The notes below the pieces were generated by a model. That model searched no databases. It saw only the letters and a list, made by a program, of their open reading frames with translations, and was not told the DNA's origin. A program made the translations under genes and the position numbers. A stretch of 64,000 nucleotides of DNA. It comes from Paraspadella gotoi (Eukaryota > Chaetognatha). Positions 56,001-64,000 of this stretch are shown in pieces. The stretch lies in assembly GCA_051294375.1 (NCBI GenBank), contig JBJCIZ010000744.1, positions 1,478,262 through 1,542,261 of the forward strand. The letters are read 5' to 3'. The stretch's first letter is position 1, and each line of letters opens with the position of its first letter.

Positions 56001-59000
56001 GCGTCGTCTATGCACATTGTGAGTTAACCTCTCCGCCGTATTTTTGCTTCTTGTCATTCTTTTTTCAAGCAAAGTTTTTGCTTTCTCCATTGCCGTTGTT
56101 TGAGCAAAAATAAACCTCCTTGAAAATGAGTCTTTGTTGTTGCCAATCTCTGATTTCTCTGGCTAGTGGGGACGAGGGAAAAGTTCTGTGGTTGTGGGTT
56201 TTTAATTCTTCTTCACCTTCCCTCCTTGTGATATCAATGGCTTGTCCGAGGGTGCTATCAACTGAACTTCTTCCTTTGCGCCTTGGCCAGTTTTGATGAT
56301 TCCTGTCGACATGCTGCCTGTCATTGATTAGTTTGGCCTGGTGTTGGTTCGTTCCTGTTTTGGCCTCGAGGTTTATGTTTTATCAAGTCGGCCGGGGGTT
56401 TCGCTGAAAGGTCTGGTTAGGGCTTGATGTTGTTGGCTTTTCGCTGAGGTTGAGATTATATATGTTAATAAATCAGAGTGGGGCTTCACTTGGTATGTCT
56501 GGTGCAATTTGTTTGATTTTCTTGGTGCCTTTCCCCTGTTGGTTGGTTGTCGTAAGCTTTTGACAGATACAATCTTTTAAGTCTACCGGTTTTATTGGTC
56601 GTAGCTGTTGGGCTAGGTTAAGAGTCTCCAACTAGGGCATAACACTGGGCCGGTATGGTTCTGAATATCTTTATTTGTTTTCTGTTTTTCTGCCCGAAAG
56701 GGGGAAAGCTTGTTATAAGATCTCTCGTATTTTTGCAACCAGTTTGGCTGATGTTGTCCTCATCCCATGACAATTATGTTGATGCCGGTCATTTTCGGCC
56801 AACATCTCTAGTTCGGGATGGTCCCGAGTGTCCAATCTTTCGCGGATATTGTCCTGTGAAAAGTGTCTGAATCCTTTCCGTTTTTTGTTTATCCATAAAC
56901 AGTTTTTCCATATTTTTCTTTGTTGCAAAATTTGTCTTTACAAACTCGAAAAATTTGTTTCGAAAGGTTTTGTTTCTTGTTGTAAAAGAAAGGCTGAGCA
57001 TTAGGGTGAGAGTTGGAGCATGTCGGTATGAGGTCGGAGGTGGCTTGGTGCCTCTTCGTCTCCTGCCGGATTCTCAGCATAACCAGTGCTTCGTAACTTT
57101 CCATCTACGTCAAAACCAGCCGGCGAAAAAAGGGGTGTCAAGGGGGTAATCTGTCCTGTTCGTAAAGCGGGTGAGAAGTCAGCGGGGTTTTTCCTGCGCT
57201 TTTTGACCAGGAATGACTTCTTTAGGTTGACATCTTGCTTTATTTTCTGTGATCCAGCGAGAACATTTGTTGAGAGGAGCTCTGCTTGCGTTTGAAGATC
57301 CATGGACTCTTTTAAAGATATGGGGGTCTGTTACTACGTGACTCTCCTGCCCACACGTTATATCCTTTATACTTCCTTTACCATCATATGAAAGCAGAGT
57401 TCGAGTATGTTGATATGTTTTATGCGGTACTCTTCTGGGAAAGATTTGGAGTGAAAGATAAATGGGTACTCCACCCCATCTGCTGTGGCTGTGATGAGGC
57501 CTCCCATGGCCGTTGTGCTCGCCGTCGCATTAGATTTTGTAAGCGCCTTTGTTCTTATTCCTTGGTCATTAGGAAGTTGAGCCCGGGAGAAGTTTGATTC
57601 CCTTATCAGAGAGTAGCCATCTCCCGATGTTCTCGTTGATTTGATCCTCGTCCATGAGCGTGATTGGCATGAAGTGGCTGCGCTTTGTACGAGAATCTGT
57701 GTGTAAGCATCTGTAATAATTTAGCGAAGCAAGCATGAGCCCTCAGGTCCTTTTGACTTTTTTAGATCTCTTGAGTTTTTATCTCTGGCAGCTTCGAGGC
57801 TTTCCCTTTGAGGAAGGAGCTTGCCTATTGGAAATGCTAAATCCGAGAGGATCTTGATATCCCTTTCGTAGCAGAACGCTTTTAGTCTCCACTTGAGTAC
57901 GACGTTTTCGTCTCCTACTTTCTGTAGTAATTCCCTGAGCCTTTCGGCCATATTCCCTGCCGATTTTCTTGTGAGGATCGAGATCGTCAACCGTAGACAA
58001 GAAGGAAACTTCTTTACTCTCTTGAGATCTTTGAAAGATTCGTCCAGAGAATAGCTTGTAAACATATTTGACGCTTATTTACCATGGGTAGTTATTCATC
58101 CACCAATTAATGGGGCCCGGCCGGCCCAAAGTAGTGACTCTTTTTACACTTTTCGGTGAGATTACCTGGTGGAAACAAGCTAGGATGTCGAGGGAACATT
58201 GTAGTTCATGAGCTTGTATTGCTCGCAGGGATGATGCAATAGTTTGAGGTTCGGTTGCATAGGTTAGAAATATTGTTGTTGCACTTGCTGATAAATCGCA
58301 AGATTAATCTCCATTGTTTTGCAAAGGTTTCATCGGACATTTTCACTTTGTCCTTCGCAACATGTCCTGGCTTTTTATTAGAAATTGCATTGCGGAATAT
58401 GCCTCGTTTTTTGTTCTTGACACTATTCCTGCATTTCATAAACTTCAAGCTACCTTTTTTAGAGCTGCTTTTTTACAGGTCCCTTGGTTTAACGAAGCGG
58501 GGGTTTGGGTAGATTCCTCTTCGGTAAAGCCAAGATCCCACCTTGTAATTAAGGAAGCTTCTTTGCAATCGTATAGATTTCGCCAAAACGTCTCTAAATC
58601 CCACACCATATCCCATACTAGGGGGCTTTATCGGCCAGTGTGGGATCCACGTCCTTGAAAGGTTTTGAGATAATGCTTCCTTTCTCTCGCAATCGTGTTT
58701 GTCCTTTTCGAGCTTTCTTGCCTTTTTTACAGCTTCGAGCTTTCTTCAGTTGGCCTCATGGGGGCGGGACACGATACGTTGTTGCTGGGATTGTATCTTT
58801 TTCTTATTTTTGAGCAGTGGTTTTTTTTCCCCGATAAGTCTGCTTGTACTGTTTCCGCTGTATTTTTATGGTTTCAGAGACCTTAAATCAGACTTTGCCT
58901 CTGCCGTGACTAAAGAAAAGCTTTCTCCCCATCGTCCTGGTTTGGCGTCAAACTCGATACCTTTCTCTGAGGTTATCGCCATCAGCGACATGGATCCTTT

Positions 59001-62000
59001 GTCCATCATGATTGGATAATCCATCTAGATCGGCTAGGTCTTCCAGTAAGCTTTATTCTGCAGTTAACCAGTTTTTGTATCACAATCTTTTTGTACGTGA
59101 AGCGGGAACAAATTGACTCGACGTTTCTCCTTGCCAACCATACTCGCGGCTTTTTCAAAGCTTCATGCTTTCTTGAAAGAGAGATGTGTGACTGGTTTTC
59201 CATCCATCGCCGCTATCAGAAGGATCTTTCTCGATTTGGATGGCTGCACCCCCCCCCCCCCCCCCCCCTCTACTTTCCACATCTCTTGTGTGGCCTGGTT
59301 TAGTGACGGGCCGTGCCGATGATGATATCCTGGTCGTTTTGCTCGGCTGATATATAAATGTTGTCCTCAGTACCCACGCTTGGAACATGATCCTGATGTT
59401 AATGCATTCCGTTAAGGTAATTGTTCCGGTGGCGGTCGAGAGCTTCAGAGGCTTTCCATGGTAAATTTTCCTCTTGTGCAAGGCCCCATTTTTCAATAAA
59501 TCTCGAGGAATTGTGTTTATCGAGGCTTCCTGTGTCATAAAGGGACAGCTTGCTGGTGCTCCCGCTATGACTGCGGTATGTAGCTGTTTTACCGGTGTGG
59601 TAGGGTAGTTCCCGTGTCGTCACGCGGAGCAGGGCCTTCCGTTGGAGAAATGTTTTCTTGTTTATCTCAGTGGGGAGCGATGGATTTCCTTTTCATTTCC
59701 CTTTTGTGGGGGGGGTTTTCGGGGGGGGGGGGGAGGGATACACGTTGCAAAATAAACTTATTCGAAAAAAAAGATGGCTGTAGGTACACTTTCTGGATCG
59801 TGATTTCTAGCTCTATTCTGCGAAGTGTAGCCTGGTGAGAGATTCTTCCTTGTTGTTCGCGGCCACTATTGCTGTAGGTTGGGTTGTCGGTCCCCCAGTA
59901 GGTTTTAGTCTGAGGCCCAATCGCTCTTTTCCTCATTGGGTTTACCCGGTTTGTTTGTGAGGAGGTGGCGAGGTGGGGAGGAGAGGAAAAGAGTGAGGCT
60001 TTCCTTCCCGGACATGGATTCGTCTTCCAGGCTTGGCACAGCTTGACCTGTTGATCTTGGCTCTTTTTTCGCGTCGTTGGCTTTGTTCCCAGTCTTCCCC
60101 ATGAACGAGTTATTTACTAGAATCAGTTCGTTTTTTTGTTAAAGGTTTTCAGAGTTTGTTGATCCTGCGGAGGTTAGAATTTTCCTTTGAAAACCCATTT
60201 GCAATATCTGCTTAGATTTCTTATCCTTTTTTGCTCTTTCTTTATCATTGACTTCTGTTTCTTAGTGCGTTTACCTTTTTTCCAAGCTTTTGATATGGTT
60301 TGTTTACGATTACGCTGGCTTCTGCTTTTGTTTTTGTTTATTTTCAATTACGCGAGAATAATTTGGAAAATTGTTTTATAGAAGAAACATTTCATCTCGC
60401 AGATCATCACCTTAGTTAAGCAAACAATATCCCTCCTTTTCCCAAACTTTTGGGAGAAACGTTTTCCCTTTCTGTCGTCGTTCGCGCTTCCAGTTACGTC
60501 TCCTTTTTTTCGTTTTTCCAACCTCCTTTCCAGCCTCCTCTTTTGGCTGAAGTCTTATCGAAGCGTTTTCTGTCTTTCTGTCGGACGTTCGTAACGGCGA
60601 TCGCGCTCGGCGTCACGCACCCAGCCTGCGTCACACCCCGCGAGATCGCTGGTTCTCGTGCGACGATTCGCTTTTCTCCTAACTGCTTTTCTCATCTCCT
60701 TAGATGGTCTCGCTGACGTTTATTTAGTTCTTGACACATACACTACACTTGGTAAAAGGCTGTTGCGCTTGCTGTTTGGACTTCCTGATCCGTGAGTCCT
60801 TTGGTGACGAGGGCATTTTACGAGTTTTTCTTATCGTTTCGTCGGAGACAGTGTTGACGACTTTTCTTATTCCTTTCGCTATTTGACCCGCGGTTAGGTA
60901 ACCTTTGAGACGGTACTCGATTTCCTGCCAAGCTCCAGGTATGTTGTCGTATCGAGAAAGTAAAGTCCATTCAAGAGTTTTCGTTGTAATTGCCTTTGCA
61001 TGTATTCAAGGCTTTTGACGAGGAGCTGTGCTGCGTAGTCTGGGATGGACCGGTTTGTCTTTGTTCTCGGACATTTCATTTTTCTAGAGCTTCGTTCACT
61101 AACGGCAACTCCGTTATCTCGTAGTGGGACGGCTGGGTCAACCGACAAGGTGGCTAATTTGTCGGCTCGGCGTCGAGAGTGATGACGATTCAAAGATTGC
61201 GCGTAATCCCAGCCATCGGACTGCCGTGAGTTTCATTCGGTGAACCTCGGCGGCCTCTTTGTCTTGTGGCTAGGATGGCGCGAAGTTGTTCGTCTATCTT
61301 GTTAGGCGCGCAGTTTGAGTCCTTATAAAGCTGGTAAAAGTTTCGTAAGTATTGTTCAGTGGCGTTTTGCTCCTTTTCTCTCTTTTTTCAAGCTTGATGG
61401 GGCGTTCAGACGGCGTATATCCAGGCGGTTCGTCTGACGGCCGTACTCGGACCTCACGTTCGTCGATGGGGTTAGGCTAACTTTATCGATGGGTTTGAGG
61501 GTGAGCTGAAAGTTGTTGTCGTCCATGGGGAGTGCTTAGGGTAAGATGGAACCGCTTTTTGGGGGTTGGGTTGGGCGGGGCTGTTTTGAGAGTGTTGTCC
61601 CGCCTCGGATGGCTGCGATGATCTGTGTCCAGGCTTCTTGGTCGGCTGTTACATGTGTTTGTCCATGTTCCGATCTTTTGTATTCCATGGCACCTATTTT
61701 TGTGTCCATGTCTTTATTTTCTTCTGCAATACGTTCAAATTTTTGTTGATTGTGAAAGTTTGTTTCATTTAGATTTGCATGATCTGTTTGGCATAATGCC
61801 ATCCTTCGTCTCAGTCTGCAGTGCTTTTTAACTCGGGCGGCATGTTGAAAGTGCGCACCAAGTCGTCGTCGTCGCAACTGCTACCGTCGCCATCGCCGAA
61901 TCGTATTTCGGCGTTCGTTGTCTGGATCTCGCCAATCCCGTCCAGATTCTTTTGGTGCTGGGAGAGGTGGTATCTGCCCAGCCCGGGGTGTTCAGTTGGA

Positions 62001-62649
62001 GTTGAGGTGCGGGATCCATTTGAGGTGGCGTTGGTTGCTGGTGGCTTTGGCTTCTTCGGAGGAGTGTGAGTCTTTGCCAGAAGTCCTGTCACCACATTTA
62101 AGGAAAAACTCATGGATTTATGACTAAATCAAGAAGAGGTTTTATTCTGAGAATAAAGGGACGGTGGAGAAACGCGCCGGCAGGAGCTTGATCAATTCTA
62201 ACTGAAACTAGAACAAAGCTGAAGCTATTTATATCTTTGGAAGAGGATCGGCAACTTGGGTAAAAATTTACAATTCAATGATTTCTGCAGCTGATTGGTC
62301 GATTCCGTCGTGTTGACCAATCAGATTCGCGATTCCATTCGCTTGATCGATTCGATTTGTGGGTTGAACTCCTGCGATGGTATGAATAAAAATTTAAATT
62401 AAAATATTTTATACGCGTTCCTCTTTTTCAGGTCTTGACCTTTCCCAGCGCGACAAGAAAGGAAAAAAGAAGAAGGCAGCGGCAGCAGCTGCAGCCGAGA
62501 CGGCGGCGTCGCCGGACGAGCAATTCCATCCAGTGAAGTGCGAAGAATGTGGGACTCAAGTCGGAGTTTATGACGTCGACGAAGTCTTTCACTTTGTTCA
62601 ACGTCTTGGCCAGTCATTGATAACAACAACAACAACAACAACTCATTGA
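44034..62649 (+). CDS. EAPP: EAPP: E2F-associated phosphoprotein
   Basis: Exon 1 at 44034-44133 (MNFFGDVDMD, acidic S-D-E tract, DFLLSLG), exon 2 at 50670-51459 and exon 3 at 62449-62649. Exon 2 holds EEYYDDVYFDSDEDDDD, MSNDDLLYDPSMDDDDQKWI, then CPACMTVLSFDCQKHEIYSH and the QYRAIFVDNC block; exon 3 holds HPVKCEECGTQVGVYDVDEV and the stop. These are the diagnostic blocks of EAPP in order, including the two zinc-binding CxxC pairs. Human EAPP is a nuclear phosphoprotein that modulates E2F-dependent transcription. Phases agree: exon 1 ends in GG and exon 2 supplies the third base; exon 2 ends phase 0 at KSQ and exon 3 starts RDKKGK. Exon 1 has one missing base here, which is present in the copy at 45430. 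Intron 2 contains an LTR retrotransposon. Confidence 0.9.
44647..44671. other. Assembly gap, 25 N
   Basis: Junction between the two copies of the EAPP first-exon region. Confidence 0.95.
45430..45529 (+). pseudogene. EAPP: EAPP exon 1, second copy
   Basis: Same exon as 44034-44133 with the same GG|GTAT donor. It contains the cytosine missing from the first copy (MDQPSDEDKG reads in frame) but lacks one adenine of the following AAA, so the frame breaks slightly later. Neither copy is intact, yet together they define the exon. It is followed by the same intron sequence as the first copy to about 46010. Confidence 0.75.
46320..47480 (+). pseudogene. EAPP: Noisy EAPP exon 2-3 copy without the retrotransposon
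   Basis: 46020-46860 repeats 50345-51230 with many indels (the YDDVY, LLYDPS and acidic runs are recognisable in changing frames). 46860-47090 does not match the region encoding the first zinc-binding pair. 47140-47330 again matches the intron at 51540-51760. At 47430-47480 the beginning of exon 3 (GACAAGAAAGGAAAA) follows at once, so the 10.6 kb element is absent from this copy. After that it diverges from exon 3. Confidence 0.65.
47490..50340. other. Unexplained sequence between the two EAPP exon-2 copies
   Basis: It begins inside what should be EAPP exon 3 and ends where the second copy of the exon 2 flank starts. It has CT-rich tracts (48170-48300, 48430-48560) and GC-richer parts (49200-49620, 49740-49930). 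No diagnostic domain is visible. It could be another retroelement fragment present in this copy only. Confidence 0.35.
51776..52073 (-). repeat. LTR, 3' copy of the minus-strand element
   Basis: Shares its full length with 62096-62379, with several one-base differences and small indels. The differences are of the same kind as in the noisy haplotype copies, so LTR divergence cannot be used for dating here. Confidence 0.85.
53681..54244 (-). other. Third open frame of the LTR element, unassigned
   Basis: 187 codons are open, downstream of integrase and upstream of the 3' LTR, where some Ty3-type elements carry an additional gene. It is basic and has no clear membrane helix or signal peptide. 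With the error rate here it may only be part of a longer frame. Confidence 0.3.
55500..55990 (-). pseudogene. Integrase fragment of the LTR element
   Basis: The end of an H2C2 zinc finger (NCDNCAKA) is followed by IDVMQ..TTVSGYKYAL, matching the first catalytic aspartate and following strand of a retroviral-type integrase core. Frames shift several times. An upstream tract near 56720-56830 (CHGMRTTSAKL) may be another piece of the zinc domain or a distinct motif. Confidence 0.6.
57740..58060 (-). pseudogene. Reverse transcriptase fragment of the LTR element
   Basis: A LLVY-x-DDL-like catalytic motif is split across two frames near 57970-58010. It is followed by a helix (AERLRELLQKVGDENVVLKW) and FCYERDIKIL, which fits the end of the RT palm and the start of the thumb. 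Upstream RT blocks are not readable. Confidence 0.5.
59249..59268. repeat. 20-base C homopolymer
   Basis: Uninterrupted run of 20 C inside the LTR element. A G run also lies near 59718-59733. Confidence 0.9.
59390..59570 (-). pseudogene. Retropepsin fragment of the LTR element
   Basis: A YDTG active-site motif in one frame is followed, one frame over, by ASINTIPRDLL and a LSTATGT..TLTE strand pair, which is the retropepsin pattern. The frame break lies within a few bases of the catalytic aspartate, near 59545-59555. Confidence 0.6.
61190..62085 (-). pseudogene. Gag-like region of the LTR element
   Basis: The first coding stretch after the primer-binding site (open from about 62113 down to 61811, then continued in a shifted frame 61877-61536) is charged and helical, with a hydrophilic proline-rich beginning. 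Position is the main evidence for gag; no zinc knuckle (CCHC) is visible. Frame changes are present. Confidence 0.45.
62096..62379 (-). repeat. LTR, 5' copy of the minus-strand element
   Basis: Partner of 51776-52073. A CTCATGAGTTTTTCC-like end adjoins the primer-binding-site-like sequence on the inner side. EAPP exon 3 starts 70 bases beyond its outer end. Confidence 0.85.
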
Positions 62650-63925
62650 TAACAACAACGACCAACTACTGCGTTCAACATCTCGATTCAAAAGGCGAAA
62701 ACAATAACAAATACAAAAACAAAAACAAGAAAACCTCAGATTTTTTCCGATGTTTCTTCGTCGGACGCCAATCGACATCACCCCCATTTTTTTGGTCTCC
62801 CTCCCCCACCCCCTTGTTATTTCAATCCCCGTACAAAACGTTAAATTTCGGTTTATCTCGTGGCCAAATGTTTTTTTTTAATGTCTAGAATTCGTTTGAC
62901 TTTTAAATTTGGAAAATTCTCTCAAGAATGCTTGTTATATATTTTTCTCTGTAATAAAATCGCGACTCGTTTTGGCTTTCGTTTTGAAAACTTTTATTTT
63001 CCCGATCTTGTCCTAAAAAGTGTAACGCAGACTTTTTTTTTCCTAGCTAATTAAAAAGTAAGTTTCATCCGTTTTTTTGTATCATTCACTTGGCTAAATA
63101 AAAGTCTTCGTTAAAAAGAATCGTGCGGAGCAATTAGCAGAGAATTAGTAGAAAAGTTAATGATTAATGATAAATAGTAGAATTACTGGGAAAATTCCAA
63201 AAGTCTTTTGTTCGAATCGTTCGAAAAATCCTCCGTTTTTCCCGTCGAATCGAAAGATGTCGCTGAGACTCGAGTCTCAAAAGAGAAACAAATGAACAGC
63301 GCGATTCCTGTGATCTCTCCGGTGAAATTCCGATCCATCACAACCGAAACATTCCATTTCTTTTTGAGCGACAAACATCGTCCGTGAACGTCACGTAGCG
63401 ACCGGACGGATATTCCCGGCGCCGGGAAGTTTGAAAACGACTGGTCGGTCGGTCGGCTACATGAGATCCATTACACCAGGGAAGAAAGAACATGTAGTTG
63501 TACCCTGTTGGTCGCCGTCGACGCCTGACAATTTTGAAAGGAAAAGTCAAGAAAATGACAATTTTGTTTTCATTTACTTNNNNNNNNNNAATTAATGGAA
63601 TTAGGACTTTAACCGCCAAGTATTATTTCTTGTTTCCAGGCTTTCGTGAGATTCCGTCCAATAAATCTCGTCGCGATCAGCGAAAAAAAACGCGACTAAA
63701 AACGAATTTGAAAAAAAAAACTCAAAACTTTTGTGTGAAAACTTGATAAAACGTTTTGAGGGTGGGGTCGTCCGTTCGACCGTCGCTCGATCCGTTTGTC
63801 ATGATTTTAACGGTCGGCCGAAGTCGCGGACTTCTGCGGACCTCTTGACCTTTTCAAAACGTCAACGCCGGATCTCTCTCTCTCTCACTCTTTCTCTCTC
63901 TCTCACTCACTCTCTCTCTCATATC
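62650..63925. other. EAPP 3' region and spacer
   Basis: The EAPP stop is followed by CAA repeats and AT-rich sequence with AATAAA near 62953, a possible polyadenylation signal. A GC-richer part at 63240-63530 has minus-strand open frames interrupted by stops and by the 10-N gap at 63580-63589; it may be an exon of a minus-strand gene but no family is recognised. Confidence 0.4.
63580..63589. other. Assembly gap, 10 N
   Basis: Lies in AT-rich sequence upstream of the final candidate exon. Confidence 0.95.
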
Positions 63926-63929
63926 AATA

Positions 63930-63962
63930 ATGCGGGAGGAAGAGCTGGAGACGGCGATCAAG
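63930..63962 (+). CDS. Candidate first coding exon of a gene extending beyond the window
   Basis: ATG at 63930 preceded by AATA opens MREEELETAIK and ends in AAG before GTTTTA, a possible donor in phase 0. It follows a CT-rich tract and a CpG-containing stretch (63755-63880) that could be a promoter. Only eleven codons are available, so the call rests on start context and donor alone. Confidence 0.35.
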
Positions 63963-64000
63963 GTTTTATCATTAAAGAATATGTATAAGAATATATATTA

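Larger units (their letters stand above)
51776..62379 (-). mobile_element. LTR retrotransposon in EAPP intron 2, with 4-bp target duplication
   Basis: Direct terminal repeats of about 290 bases lie at 51776-52073 and 62096-62379, flanked by GTAT at 51772-51775 and 62380-62383. On the minus strand a primer-binding-site-like TGGTGACAGG lies just inside the 5' LTR (about 62085-62094), and a polypurine tract (GGAGGAAGGGGGGG) precedes the 3' LTR (about 52080-52095). Coding parts in order are gag-like, retropepsin, reverse transcriptase and integrase, the order of Ty3-type or BEL-type elements and not copia. All frames are broken by single-base changes, so the element as shown is not functional. 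The LTR ends do not show the usual TG..CA. Confidence 0.85.

Overview
This is animal nuclear DNA. AT-rich introns and spacers separate short GC-rich exons with GT..AG borders. No bacterial gene clusters, rRNA genes, intact tRNA genes or CRISPR arrays were seen. The recognisable genes (DNAJC22, GTPBP3, EAPP, a MATH/BTB gene, an ankyrin-RING gene), the compact introns and the transposons fit an invertebrate. An arthropod is my best guess, but nothing here fixes the taxon.

The main property of the window is that most loci appear two or three times, usually as one readable copy and one or two copies full of single-base insertions and deletions. This looks like unmerged haplotypes or unpolished long-read gap filling, so many 'pseudogenes' below are probably assembly artefacts. 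N-runs lie at 6938-6962, 7935-8144, 9061-9085, 27476-27485, 33540-33549, 37304-37328, 44647-44671 and 63580-63589.

Layout. 1-2.5 kb: MATH/BTB gene, with noisy copies at 3.6-5.6 and 10.3-13.0 kb. 6.2-17.9 kb: two interleaved copies of DNAJC22 (wurst), a TM2-plus-J-domain membrane protein; its start region carries two short upstream ORFs made by tandem duplication of the start codon. 19.05-30.83 kb: GTPBP3, the mitochondrial tRNA-modifying GTPase (MnmE family), in seven phase-compatible exons. Its third intron holds an inverted-repeat element, and its sixth intron holds an ankyrin-RING gene plus a decayed relative on the same strand. 31.0-31.8 kb: an unrecognised cysteine-rich and repeat-bearing coding stretch. 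32.4-39.2 kb: an unrecognised six-exon gene on the minus strand, with noisy copies of two exons up to 42.2 kb. 42.8-43.4 kb: a ~117 bp tandem repeat. 44.0-62.65 kb: EAPP, whose last intron contains a 10.6 kb LTR retrotransposon on the minus strand; an apparently empty version of the same intron lies at 47.1-47.45 kb. The window ends in a candidate first exon of another plus-strand gene.

The genes have no evident shared pathway. GTPBP3 acts in mitochondria, EAPP is a nuclear E2F-associated protein, DNAJC22 is a membrane co-chaperone, and the BTB and RING genes suggest ubiquitin-ligase roles. Exon limits are my reading of splice consensus, frame and family similarity, and may be off by a few bases.
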